Below are positions 49,690 through 60,639 of a DNA stretch of 64,000 nt, in pieces. Source of the DNA: Mesostigma viride (lineage: Eukaryota; Streptophyta; Mesostigmatophyceae; Mesostigmatales; Mesostigmataceae); the NCBI GenBank assembly GCA_009746045.1, contig RPFO01000080.1, positions 8,040,207-8,104,206 of the forward strand, written 5' to 3'. The position numbers were made by a program, and so were the translations under genes. Each line of letters starts with the position of its first letter. Positions within the stretch are counted from its first letter, which is position 1. The notes beneath the pieces were generated by a model. It did not search any database and was not told where the DNA came from. It was given only the letters and a program-made list of their open reading frames with translations.

Positions 49690-52600
49690 CTACTCGCGCA
49701 CGCAGGATGACTGTTCTTCTTGCACGCCCGCGACAACAGGATCAGGGGCTTCCCCATCCAAGGTAAACCGCGACGTTTGTTCCAAACTGCTCATGTTGAT
49801 GACACCACTAATTTCTGTACCTCCACCACCGATGTGGCATGCTATCATCATGGAGAATATCGCGACATACTCTATGGCCTCTCAACAGCGGTGTAACGTG
49901 CAAATTAAAAGTCCACGGGCCGGGGGCTGCACATCGGGACTTCGGGAGAGGATCCTCCCCCCGCTCATCACTCCCTATAATCTGCCTGTGACATGGGTCC
50001 AGCCAGACCGACGGTCACCACTTATTACACAGTTACTGCCCTATTGGCTGCACTATTGTCACTATGGATGGACGTTTGGTTGAACACCCCACCTAGTTTC
50101 TGTATGACAACACAACACACAGTGGCAAACTCACAGGCATGCTCCAAGCGGCATCAAGATGGGCAGCGGTTCCCCGTCCGAGCCTCCGCGGCAGGGTCCT
50201 TATCACCAACCAAATGTTATTCTCCAAAGTGCTCAACTATTGCCAAGGTCATCCACCTAACGAGTACATCACCAAAATCATACAACGGATCGGAAGCATT
50301 TTTGTCTAGAAGCAACACGGTATCATAACACACACGGTGCAAGGATGGATTGATCGCGACATGTCATATATGCCGTGGGTTCAAGGAGGCTTGGGTTTAC
50401 ATATGTAAGATGGAGTGGCGTTTATGGTCCGTTTACACCAACCAGATCATCACCGTTTTTATAGGCGTAAATGCACACACTGGATGTATGTTAATGGCAC
50501 AAGAAGCTTTCGCCTCAACCTACACCCACAACAATGGTACGTCGTGGCACTTGGGGGCAGCAATACTCACGTGTGCGCTAACCTCGAACAAAGGCCTATC
50601 ATGCTATTGGGCACGTATGTGGAAAGGTTATAAGAACCTAAAACCGGACCGGCTAGTAGCTCACCCCACCACGCGCCGGGATCGAAGAGGTGGCACGACA
50701 ACCGCTATATTTCAATGATCTCTTACGTGACAGTTAGCATTATGTGTTTGGTGTTTTAAGCGGCCGCAACCCATATGAGGGCTTTTTGACGGCCACCCCT
50801 CCGATTACGCGAATCATCGATTTATACGCCGTCAGCCGCCGGCTGACGGTGACCGATATCGCCCCCTGGCATATACGGAGATACGCGCATGGGTCGCAAA
50901 CATGCCCAGCCGTCCAGCCTGGGACAACCTTCTCTAGGCTATCCCCGCAGGATGGCACACCAGTTAGGAAAGAGAAACGAGCGACGTAGTATAATGCTTG
51001 AGAGCACGAGTATTCTTGGCAATGAATTGCTTGCTCATTAGAAAATAGGTTTACCCTTTATCAACGTTCCTCTCACTGGCTGCGCCGCCAGTGACCGTTG
51101 GGTGCAGACCGTTGGCCCGAGGCCGCACGATGACAGGTAGCAGTCTAGTCACAGCATCGTGTGATCACAGATCAATCCACTCTGCAGTACGTTCCCTATC
51201 TAGGATACTCTAGTACCGTCCAATGGCAGGACACTACGTATTATACTGGGTACTGACAACTGTCACGTACCCCAGTACCCAAAGTACCTATCTAGGGAAA
51301 TGTATGTGACTCGACTAGCAGTCCTATCTGCATAGCCCACGTGGTATTTATATTCACATACCAACGTAGGTTTACAAGGCTTATTCATACGTTGTATTCA
51401 CAATGCCCGTTTGAGACTTAGTCTGCAGCAAAGCATGGAGTCTGACTAACTCCAGTATTGTTTTATTCTTTATTGATTATGCAGGTCTGCACCCCCAACA
51501 TTGTTGTTATTGTTTTTAAGTTGATTAGGGGTACAAAATAAACATGGCTGGTTGGGCCAGCTTGGTTACAGCTGGCTGTTCTGGCCAGGTGTTGGATTGC
51601 GCAGTGTACGCAGTTGGCTGGCTTGGCCAGTTATGGTAGTACACATTAAATAAAGTGTATGGAGCATAAGGCGTGTGCCCTCAAGCTGAAAATGGATATG
51701 AAAATGACACTGTTCAGCACCCACACCGGCCCACGGCAAACGTGCCGGCATGAACTTGAGTGTACCAGCGAGTGGTTATCGCTGGTAATATTGTGCGGAA
51801 CCTTAGAAGCCAAGTGGCAAAAGGTTTCCGCACAATATTAACCTAACTAAGTAAGACCTTGACCCTTGCGGGGCGCAGGTTCGAACCCCCTCGGAAGCGG
51901 ATTTGGGGAATAATTCGTTCCGATTTGGCACCCGGCTCTATTCATATGTGCGCCAAGGAGCGCTCATATTCGAATCATATTTGCGCCAAGGAGCGCTCAT
52001 ATTCATATCGATATTTGCTTGCGCCAAGGAGTGCTCATATTCGATCATATTCATATCTACGGGTGTTCCGAGCCTGGTGATTCGTCCTCGCCCCAAGAGG
52101 CTAGGTTTTAGCCTTAGGTTAATGTTGTGCGGAAACCTTTTGCCACTTGGCTTCTAAGGTTCCGCACAATATTACCAGCGATAACCACTCGCTGGTACAC
52201 TCAAGTTCATGCCGGCATGAACTTGAGTGTACCAGCGAGTGGTTATCGCTGGTAATATTCCGGCATGAACTTGAGTGTACCAGCGAGTGGTTATCGCTGG
52301 TAATATTCCGGCATGAACTTGAGTGTACCAGCGAGTGGTTATCGCTGGTAATATTGTGCGGAACCTTAGAAGCCAAGTGGCAAAAGGTTTCCGCACAATA
52401 TTAACCTAACTACACCCAGGCTCATGACAACACCGCGCAACCCCCTACAAATCGGGGAATGGGTGAGCTATTACCCCGACAATAACACCGTCGTCTACAC
52501 ATAAGGGCTGCATCGTTGCGGTCGCGCCGACGGGCGTTACCATACAGCTACTCCAGGAGACACGTCCCGGCGGCCATGCAAGGACTGTTGGGCAAATTGA

Positions 52601-53596
52601 TTACAGCCTACGTTCCAGCACATCAATGTCACCGCAATCGAGTGGTCCAGTGGTCACTGACACAGGCATGCATGTTACCCCTGGACCCCACCACAGTGAT
52701 ACGCGACACCACATGGCTGCATGTTGGCAAGGGGCGCCTTGACACGCTCGCTCTGGACCCGCTAGAGTTTGGGTGGGTCCTCACAAAGGGCGGCACCCCA
52801 ATGACGAAGTGCCTCTTCGAGTACACCGCAGACTGGGGATTATTACCGGCTTCTTCTACATAAACATCACACGATGCACCCGGGTCGCCTCCGATGGCAC
52901 CCCGAGTGGCCGGGCTACACCTGCTGGATCAAGAACATTACCTTGGCAGTGGATCACCCATTGGTCTACAAACGGGCCACTGACGTCCAGCACCTACTAA
53001 TGCACCGGGCCATCGGGGTCAACTCCCAACTGCACCATCGGTACTCCCACGCGGCGGCGTGCTTATGCACCTTTCCAGATGAAACAATTGAACACAGATT
53101 TCTGGACTGCCAACTCGCAAGGGTTTGGCAATGGCTTCTGGGTACATGGGCAAAGTGGATGGCTGTTACATCACCACCCACCGTCACACTATCTACGGTT
53201 ATTTTCGGCATCACGGGATCACGGGACGCGAGCCTCACAGCCAACCAGATGGCATGGATCGATATGGCTACGTACAACGATGCTCCACACCATTTGGCAA
53301 GTACGCGCATCGAGACCGTCTTCACGCTACGTGCCGAGTACACTAGCTATCTAGAGGTGCCGTGGTCCGCCGGTTTATATCCTCCTGGAACCTGGCCATG
53401 CGTCAGTACTGGCTCCTGGCGACGGAACAACACAAAGTATGGGATCCGGGCCTTAACAATGATGCCCCCAGCCCACTGGAAGTCTTTCATGCACTCATGG
53501 GGATGAATAACTGTCTTTATTTACACTCACGTCGGATCGACGCAGATATATCTTCAGTACAATGGCTACCATGGTTGCAGGGCGCGCCTTATTGAT
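49690..53596 (+). pseudogene. Broken ORF2 of the decayed LINE
   Basis: Pieces in different frames: LLFLLAHAG near 49690, the thumb and connector (KMEWRLWSVYTNQIIT) near 50400, VLSGRNPYEGF near 50750, then after the nested element WLHVGKGRLDTLALDPLEFGWVL near 52710 and ATDVQHLLMHRAIGV with CLCTFPDETIEHRFLDCQ near 53070. It ends QWLPWLQGAPY at 53596. Motifs match the intact family, but there are many frameshifts and stops. No function is expected. Confidence 0.75.
50962..52411. mobile_element. Fold-back type element inserted in LINE
   Basis: Interrupts the LINE at the Trp-His-Thr stretch. Ends AGTTAGG (50962-50968) and CCTAACT (52405-52411) are inverted repeats, flanked by ACACC at 50957-50961 and 52412-52416 (5-bp target duplication). 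Inside are a perfect palindrome with 46-bp arms (52168-52259), three 48-bp direct units (52212-52355), and a segment around TTGTGCGGAACCTTAGAAGC present as direct and inverted copies (51790-51845, 52119-52170, 52353-52409). No transposase ORF, so non-autonomous. GGTTCGAACCCC at about 51880 is a Pol III B-box-like motif. Confidence 0.75.
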
Positions 53597-53717
53597 GCGG
53601 GCACCCCAATTTAGGCACAACTAGGTGTTTGGCCATTTGTGGCATACCCGGGTTAACTTAACTGGTATATTATGGAAATAAACAACACCCATTTCACCGG
53701 GAAAAAAAGGTTGCGAC

Positions 53718-54348
53718 TATATAGGGTCGGGCGGAACCGGGTTTTGGGGTGGCGGATCGAACTGAACCGGAACTGAACTGGGAATTTGGGACGGAACTCC
53801 GGAACGGAACCGGAACCGCTTCCGGAGGCGGAACTGGTTCCGCGCACGGAACAGAAGAGCGGAAAATTGTTATTCAAAACGAGATTCTCCAGATTTCTGG
53901 CCTGCGCTAATTAATTTTAAGCGAGAACACTACTTTTTTACTTTTCGGATGGCCCCTTTGTTTCTAGCACGTTCGAGGTTCTTTAGGTTAGGTGCTCGTT
54001 GTTTCCGAGGTTGACGGAGTGCTTTAGGTTAGGTGAGGTTGCTCTAGCGGCGACCTTCCGCAACACTACATTTCAAGTCCAGGCTCCAGATTCGCATAGC
54101 ACAAAAGGGTAGCATTTTGTGTCGGTTGGGGCAGCGCGCGCTTTTGACACGTTTTCTTGGCGTTTATGAACCCTACTAAACACACGCGGACCATTCCGTT
54201 CCGCCGTAATTACGTCAGTTCTGTCTACGGACCCGGAACCTGATTCCGACCATGTTTTTTGGCAGTCCCCGGAACCTAAACGGAACGCGGAGTTCCGACC
54301 CCCGTAATTCCGAAATTTCGGAACGGAACCCGGTTCCGCCCAACCCTG
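53718..54348. mobile_element. hAT-like MITE
   Basis: Flanked by the 8-bp duplication GTTGCGAC (53710-53717 and 54349-54356). Ends are inverted: AGGGTCGGGCGGAACCGGG on the left, and the complement of AGGGTTGGGCGGAACCGGG on the right. Many GGAACCGG-type subterminal repeats occur inside. 8-bp duplications with AGGG-type ends and subterminal repeats characterise hAT elements. It is 631 bp with no ORF. It inserted right after the 3' end of the decayed LINE. Confidence 0.8.
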
Positions 54349-54356
54349 GTTGCGAC

Positions 54357-56300
54357 GCAGTTGGACTCGTCTAGTATGTATGCCTTCGGATCAGGAGACC
54401 TATACACAGTCGCGAAAGCTACCAAAGGTCTCGAGTTCGATTCCCGCCACGTATAAGTTGCGATCGACGTCTGAAATTCGGTAAAGCAACTTAACGGTAG
54501 AATCAGTTAGGCTAGCATCCCACCCGGGGCCCTCCTCTCACGGACTTCTACATGGCATTTTACAGCTCGGCGCGCCGGCCAAGCCCGATCCAGCTGGAGC
54601 ATCATCAAAGCCGCCCAAAGTCCATTTTCCATACCAACAAGCCTGTACCAAGTATATTTTGTGAGACTGGAAAGGCCGCCTGCATGCAATGATCACTGAT
54701 GATACACGCCCGGCCCGGCCGCCCGGCCGCCGCCGGGCCGGGCCGGGCCGTCGGGTGCAGCCGCTACTAGTACGCCGCTGCCTCGAGGCTGCCTGGCAGC
54801 CAGCCATGCAGCCGGCAGCCACATCATAGATGTGCCTACCCAACCGGAGTTTACTGCCGATACCACAAATCAATGTGTCGTCATGTGTGCTTTAATTTCG
54901 GCATGATCATCATGGTGGTAATTTCCAGCCGGCAGTCATAACAACTGTCTCTCAATTAACAACGTGCGCCGCCTGCATGCTCTTGGATTAGTTGTATGTA
55001 CTGCCGCAATCCGCACGCTGCAAAATAATTGGAATTGTAAGGCCGGTTGCATTCACGCTTTTCACTCATGCAAGGAGGCAGGCCGCGGGGCCGGGCCGGC
55101 GTCAGCGCCCTCAGCTGTGGAGCTTGCATAGTTGGTGCCGCCTAATGAAAGCCACCGACACAGCGGGTCCGGACTTGGCAAAAAGTGGCCTCCCTCGCGG
55201 CCGAAAATGGCCCGACACCTACAAATTATTGAGTCATTACCGAGTGTTAAGTTGCGATGGCACCGATTCACTTGGTTTAATATGTTGCGGCCGCCGCCCA
55301 AACTTTGGCGTCGCAACTTGCCGCGGTAACTGACGCAACCTTAATTGAAAAACGCAGCTTAATAACGCGGTAATGACTGTACACGGTATCGTAATAAGCT
55401 TAACTTGGCCCAACTCACACGTTCGTGAGCACTCTCGTCATGCGTGGCAGCTAGGCTCACGGCCGGCCGATAGTACTGTACATAGTGCCGGAGAATGACC
55501 ACGTCCTGACTTAAAAAATAGTGCCGGGAATTGTGGTTTGCGGGAATTAGTTCAGTTCATGAGCCAAAAAAGGCCACGTGTCTGTGAATCGAACTCAGAG
55601 GTGAGAAAGTGGTCAAACCTCAAAACTCATAAATCAGACAAATCAAGCTTCGGCAGGGATGGAAGCCGTGTGTAATAAAATACTATGGCGTCAAGGAACT
55701 GCTATAGCGGCTTGCTCATGTGCATGCACGCTTTGGATTGACGTGCGATCCCGAAGTGGAACATTTATTAGTCAGCAGCGGCATGCCGGGCCTTTTGGGC
55801 ATCGTCCTTCGGGCTGGCCACGCGAGGCATGTAAAGTGCGGAGGGCTCGGTTGTTTGTCACACGGTGTGCAAGGGTAGTGTCAGGATATAGCGCACGGTA
55901 CGTCCTGGTTCTGCCATGATGCAATTGATGGATGCATGACATTGCTGCATGACCAGGCCGTTGAGCAGCAATGCCGTGAGCAGGGAGGCTAGTGGGACGG
56001 AAACAGGCAGCTGGGCTGGTATTGCGCCTATATATTCATTGCGAATGATAGATTACGGAGGTGAGATGGGCATGCAACATAAGGAAAAAAACCGAAAAGG
56101 AGAAGAATTAACCCTGATCGAAGAAATTAATAGGCGCCTATATATATAGAGCGCATTCAGGCCGCGACTCAGTGGACCAACATGTCTCCGTCCGATGCTC
56201 TGCACTGCATCCTCTACGGGGACTACGCCTCGCTAAGTTACGACCTGTGCCTCCATCTCCACGACAACAATTGCCTCCTCCTCCCGGACGGCCGCCGCTA
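54357..56300. other. Gene-poor flank with tRNA-like block and GC palindrome
   Basis: GAGTTCGATTCCCGCC at about 54431-54446, preceded by GCCTTCGGATCAGGAGACC, resembles B-box and anticodon-arm pieces of a tRNA, but stems do not close, so it is a tRNA-like remnant at best. 54705-54757 is a GGCCCGGCCC/GGGCCGGGCC-rich near-palindrome. No supported ORF. Confidence 0.3.
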
Positions 56301-56823
56301 GTTAATGCACTCGTGCAAATGGATGCGAACGTGTGTTGGATTATGCAATGGCTGGCATAATATCAACCCATGCAAGCTTGCCAAGCTGGATTGCATGGGC
56401 ACGTAGGTTAGGGTAACCTAGCTATCCTGCACTAGTGCTAACCAATGAGGTGCTGGCTCCGTCCAGCTAGATCTACTCCAGCTAGGACTAATACGAGGCC
56501 CGCAGGCAACGACTGCCTAACAGCACTACGTGGACGATCCTGGACCTCCCCTAGGACCTCCGTACAGGACTAGCACTGCAACCACCTTGTGGTCTGCATC
56601 ACAGCTCATAAACCCTACCACGTGAATACCCACGTGCGTGTGCACTACATATCTCAGTGCTAATATCTAGCACCCACGTGCCCATCATGGCACGTGCGGA
56701 TCTAAATCCTAGTAGAGATATGTCCAGTGTACTACACTACCGTCCATGTCCGTATCCCACTTGGGAGACGGGGACAACGCCACGTGTACTGATAGTCTAG
56801 GCCTGAAGCCCTAGAATAACTCC
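56301..56823 (-). repeat. 3' LTR of the copia-like element
   Basis: About 523 bp matching 63523-63996. Shared edges read GTTAATGCAC (plus-strand left) and ATAACTCC (right), so the termini are not the usual TG...CA unless the edges are eroded. Bases about 56730-56780 are absent from the other LTR. An A/G-rich AAAGAAAAG stretch on the minus strand next to the inner edge could be the polypurine tract. It contains several CACGTG boxes. Confidence 0.85.
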
Positions 56824-57196
56824 CATTATTACTTTTCTTTGGGGAGTGAGGGGAAGACTCTTCCCACAACCCACTCATATGCCAACCACTACTGATAAGC
56901 AAGGTTCCCCACAGGGACAACCAGGACACTGAAAGAGATGCATTTATAAAAGCGCCCATAGCTCCTCCGTGTTGGATACAACATCCCACTGGTTGGGTGC
57001 CTGTGTTGGGAAAAACCATTGCCAGAAAAATATGACCACACGTTTTATTGACAAAGAACAAGCCATCAATAAAGGAGGACCCTTCTGACCTCAAGCTTTA
57101 ATGACGCAAAGAGAGTCTTACGGGTGGGACACTTCAGACCCTGCCACCCCATGACCACCCTCCTATCTGGTGCTAATAGCCCTAGGCTGAGGCACT

Positions 57197-57725
57197 TCAC
57201 CCTCTGCCATTATATGGGTTCATCAGCGTGTATAGGACTCTGTACTGAGGCCCTGCAGCCTGTGGCACTTTTGTGAGTGCATCTGCTGCATTGTCAGGGT
57301 CTCGGATGTGAGTCTTGGACTCCAGATAGGTACACTCCTGCTTGAGGACAATCCAGTCCAAATCGGTGTGCACAGCCAAGGGGTTGTCCAGGAAAGAGAG
57401 AAGGGATTGACTGTCAGTCAGCAGATGGGATTTGACACCAGCATAACTACCAGCCTGATGCTGCAACCACACCAGCAGATGGTTCAAGTACCTGGCATGC
57501 AACACAGCTGAGACCACAGCACGGCATTCTGCTACATTGCTGCTGACTGCCTTGCGCTTGTGGAGTCTGCTGAACCAGGAAACCAAAGATTGCTTGCCAG
57601 TGGGGTTAGACAACATAAAGAGACCTGCCTCTCTGGCTTGTACCTTAGTGACTACCCGTGACTCCATGGAACTGTCCATCATGCATGTGATGTGGATGGG
57701 TTGGAACAGATCCAAGCATGAAGAA
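57197..57725 (-). pseudogene. RNase H domain of the copia-like Pol
   Basis: The minus-strand frame begins LDLFQPIHITCMMDSS. It shows the copia RNase H pattern: first Asp (MMDSS), GLFMLSNPTGKQSLVSWFSRLHK, KAVSSNVAECRAV (the catalytic Glu in AEC where copia usually has AEY), LLTDSQSLLSFLDNP (third Asp), and NAADALTKVP near the end. It removes RNA from the RNA/DNA hybrid during element replication. It is separated from RT by a one-base frame change at about 57720. Stop at 57197. Confidence 0.8.
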
Positions 57726-59700
57726 TAAGGGGAGGGCCATCATGTAACACCTGTTTAATAGCCCTAGACCCTACCTCCATGAGGACATCATCATCCACTC
57801 TGCTGACCACTGCCAGGTGAGGAGCACAAGTGGCACACAGCCAACCTAGCTTACCCCTAATAGTGGGACAGAGATCAGGAGTGATGTCAGAGGGAAGAAC
57901 ATCTTTGCAAGACATGACATACTCAGGGGATGCTTTGAGAGAACACACCCACTCCTTCTGCTCCTTAAACAGGTTCAGAATGATGCCACAGAACTTGACA
58001 GGATCTTTCCCCAGCTCCAGCTGCTTGCCTAATTCAAAGCTAGCAGACACTTGAGCAATGAAATCCTCCACAGCTGCCCTGGGACCAGTAATGAGCTGAT
58101 CATCCCCATGCCACACAAACATCATCATACCAGCAGGATGAGGGATGGTGAAGAAACAAGGGTCAATATCATCATACTGGGCCCCCAGCTTCAGGAAGAC
58201 CTCTTGGGCAGACAGCCTAAAAATTTTAGGTGCTGACTGAAGCCCTTCTACCCCCAAGTTAGGCCTTAGATGAGGTTCCTTGATGTCCCCAGACCAGACT
58301 TTGGGAGTGTTTACCACATAGACTTGACCCCTCCACACCTTTTGGGCTATGTCAGGGTTGCCTTTAAGGAAGGCTCGTTTAATGTCAGTGGCTTTACACA
58401 CGTAGTCCTTACCAGCATTCAGATGGTGAAGGAAAGTGGCCAACAGGACCTTAAGAGACGTCTGCTGAATACCAGGGGTATACAGTTCAGCCTCTGTTAG
58501 CTCAGTGGAGCCCCTGAACTCCGTGACACAAGGTCTGGCATGAAAAATGGGAGGTGTCCCATCTGCCTGGGGTTTATGCTTGCAGACAAACTTCAGTCTG
58601 AGCTTTCTGGCCCCTTGTGGCAGTGCCTCAATCGGTGTTACAGGTGGTACCTGGGACTTGCTACGTGGATCAGGACAAACCCATTCCTCTCTAGCCCTGT
58701 TAAAGGCTTCCATCCATTTCAGAAAACCAATCTGCGTTTGACAGTCTTTGACCACATCATCATAGGACAAGGGAGACATGGACGCTATGTCCCATCTACC
58801 AAGCCCAAACGCAGAGGGGTGTAGCTTCTGAGAATGAATGAGGGAATCAACACAGGGTTCCTGACCTGGGAGGTATTTTATGTTGACAGCATTGATGGCT
58901 GCTTCCAGGCCATCACTGATCTGTGTTAAAGGAATTTTAAAATGGTCCAGGGTGACCTGCCCCACCCCAGTCACACTCAACCTCCCAGCTGAGATGACTA
59001 CTCCAGGGTATGAGACAAATGGTTCCCCCAGCAGTGCATTCCCCTTGTAGCCCTCTACTACCTGGAAGGGAGTGGGCACACCCAGAATGGGAATTAGCAC
59101 TTGGCCTTTGACTGCCATTTTTGTTTTGCCTGAAAAATCTGACACTCTAGCCCAGGGCGAGCGTTGCAGACTTAGGCCAGATACAGCTTGTGCACTGATG
59201 ATGCTCACCTGTGCCTGTGTGTCTACTGCCAGAATACTGGGATCCTGGTTAGATTCACCCACAGCATTGACTTGTGCTGCACCTGCTGCCATTTGTGCCT
59301 TGGCAGTGTGTGCTCTATGTAGAGCTTTTAGAGCCTCAGCAAATTTATTCCTGGGGACAACAGGATCTGCTGCTTCGTGTGGCTGTTCCTGAGATGAGGG
59401 AGGAGCGACCTGCTGCTCATCCAGTGCACGTTCCTCCTGCCCAGTTGGACCATTGGGCTGTGGTGGGGCTGCACCACTGAGGAACACAGGAGCGTCTATG
59501 GTTGTGTTGCTTGCATCAGCTATGTCCCTGGCCAATTCACTGGGTGAGACCAACCCACCAGACTGAGGCTCTGAATCCATGTCCAAGAATTCTACCCCTG
59601 ACACGTCTGCCAAAGGAGGGTAATAAAGCTTCAGTCTATGCTTGCCAACCATTCGCTCTCTGTGATGCTGAATAGTCACCGTGTCACCTGTTTCTGACAA
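57679..59700 (-). CDS. Retropepsin-like domain followed by copia-like reverse transcriptase
   Basis: 673 codons in one frame. Residues about 1-32 finish the integrase C-terminal fold (HRERMVGKHRLKLYYPP). A Pro/Gln-rich linker leads to a protease-like region at about 152-260: ILAVDTQAQVSIIS (DTQA where DSGA/DTGA is expected), then ALLGEPFVSYPGVVIS, the usual second motif. RT follows from about 315: KLRLKFVCKHKPQADGT, ARPCVTEFRGS, motif A KATDIKRAFLKG, and motif C FVWHGDDQLITG (YVDD-type, here HGDD). The frame closes within the connection region. The protease active-site Gly is replaced by Gln, which would probably impair it. Position after integrase is unusual for copia elements. Confidence 0.75.
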   Translation of the reverse strand: MSETGDTVTIQHHRERMVGKHRLKLYYPPLADVSGVEFLDMDSEPQSGGLVSPSELARDIADASNTTIDAPVFLSGAAPPQPNGPTGQEERALDEQQVAPPSSQEQPHEAADPVVPRNKFAEALKALHRAHTAKAQMAAGAAQVNAVGESNQDPSILAVDTQAQVSIISAQAVSGLSLQRSPWARVSDFSGKTKMAVKGQVLIPILGVPTPFQVVEGYKGNALLGEPFVSYPGVVISAGRLSVTGVGQVTLDHFKIPLTQISDGLEAAINAVNIKYLPGQEPCVDSLIHSQKLHPSAFGLGRWDIASMSPLSYDDVVKDCQTQIGFLKWMEAFNRAREEWVCPDPRSKSQVPPVTPIEALPQGARKLRLKFVCKHKPQADGTPPIFHARPCVTEFRGSTELTEAELYTPGIQQTSLKVLLATFLHHLNAGKDYVCKATDIKRAFLKGNPDIAQKVWRGQVYVVNTPKVWSGDIKEPHLRPNLGVEGLQSAPKIFRLSAQEVFLKLGAQYDDIDPCFFTIPHPAGMMMFVWHGDDQLITGPRAAVEDFIAQVSASFELGKQLELGKDPVKFCGIILNLFKEQKEWVCSLKASPEYVMSCKDVLPSDITPDLCPTIRGKLGWLCATCAPHLAVVSRVDDDVLMEVGSRAIKQVLHDGPPLILHAWICSNPSTSHA

Positions 59701-60638
59701 CCTGATGATTTCAGCTGGACCATGCCATCTACCAGAGTGGGCTTTGTTCCCTTCCCCTCCCTATAGTAGAGTACCTGATCCCCCACTTCAAACACAGGCC
59801 TGGCATTACTTTTATCCTTTTTTGCCAGCAACTTGGCCAAGTGTTGCCTTTGCGTGTTGTAGTGGTCTAGTACCTCCTGAGAGTAGCTACCTGATTGCAG
59901 GCCAATTGATGTGATTTCACCAAAAGGAGAAGACATGAGGGGTTTGGTGTTCAGAGTTCTGCACACCTCAGCTGCCCACGCTGTCCTATCAGCATAGCTC
60001 CCAGACTCTGCTGTCCTGGACTCATTTTTCTTTATGAGGTCCCTGATAGCACGCATGGTACGTTCAATCATCCCCTGGCGTTCATGATCTTGAGCCCCAG
60101 CAATGTCTATCTTGGGCAGATCAGGATAATCTTGTATCCACGTGAACTGCTGATCCAGCATTAGTTTTTCCTGAGGATGATACCGTGCTAGTGCAATCAG
60201 CAGGGCTCTGTGCAGTTGTTCATTGGCCATGCCTGGCAAGGGTTCTATCACCACAAACCTAGACCAGGCATCTTTTAGGACCAAGTAATACACCGTGTCC
60301 TTCACCAGGTGTATCACATCCCCTACTAGCTTTCCTCTAGCCAGTGGTGGGGTGGCCACATGCCATCTCTTGGGTTTAGGTGCATGCAGTTGGCACGCTT
60401 CACAGTGCTTCCTGACATGCCTGCACATCTGTTCCAGGTCACGGCCATCAATTTTATTGGCCAGCCTTTCTGCCACTGCCTCATGCCCCATTGCCTTGTG
60501 TAGCTGCTGGGCTAACCTGGCATAGGATATAACCTTATCTGCTGCTGCATCTAAGGAGGCTATAGTGGGATCTTGGGCCACCTGTGCTAACGTCATGTCA
60601 TAAGCCAGGTCCCAATCCACGTCCTCACTGTCAGGCAA
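59676..60638 (-). CDS. Integrase of the copia-like element
   Basis: 320 codons. An HHCC zinc-binding region lies at about 41-85 (LHKAMGH ... HCEACQ). The catalytic core follows: first Asp in GDVIHLVKD, a conserved KDAWSRFVVIEPL stretch, second Asp in KLMLDQQF, and Glu in GMIERTMRAIRD, so the DDE triad is present. TLNTKPLMSSPFGEIT matches the segment after the core. The C-terminal frame breaks near 59720, and the continuation (GRWHGPAEIIRLSETGDTV) is in the frame of the next ORF, so the two were one polyprotein. No ATG opens the frame, as expected for Pol. Confidence 0.85.
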   Translation of the reverse strand: MPDSEDVDWDLAYDMTLAQVAQDPTIASLDAAADKVISYARLAQQLHKAMGHEAVAERLANKIDGRDLEQMCRHVRKHCEACQLHAPKPKRWHVATPPLARGKLVGDVIHLVKDTVYYLVLKDAWSRFVVIEPLPGMANEQLHRALLIALARYHPQEKLMLDQQFTWIQDYPDLPKIDIAGAQDHERQGMIERTMRAIRDLIKKNESRTAESGSYADRTAWAAEVCRTLNTKPLMSSPFGEITSIGLQSGSYSQEVLDHYNTQRQHLAKLLAKKDKSNARPVFEVGDQVLYYREGKGTKPTLVDGMVQLKSSGCQKQVTR

Positions 60639-60639
60639 T

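Larger units (their letters stand above)
49666..53707 (+). mobile_element. Decayed L1-type LINE, 5'-truncated, with nested insertion
   Basis: A relative (diverged) of the LINE at 5886-14360. Homology starts at RT motif B (PLLFLLAHAG) and continues to a 3' end reading ATAAACAACACCCATTTCAC then GGGAAAAAAA. The 10-mer AGGTTGCGAC is at 49656-49665 and 53708-53717, a possible target duplication, though part of it could be LINE sequence. It contains the 50962-52411 element. Confidence 0.75.
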
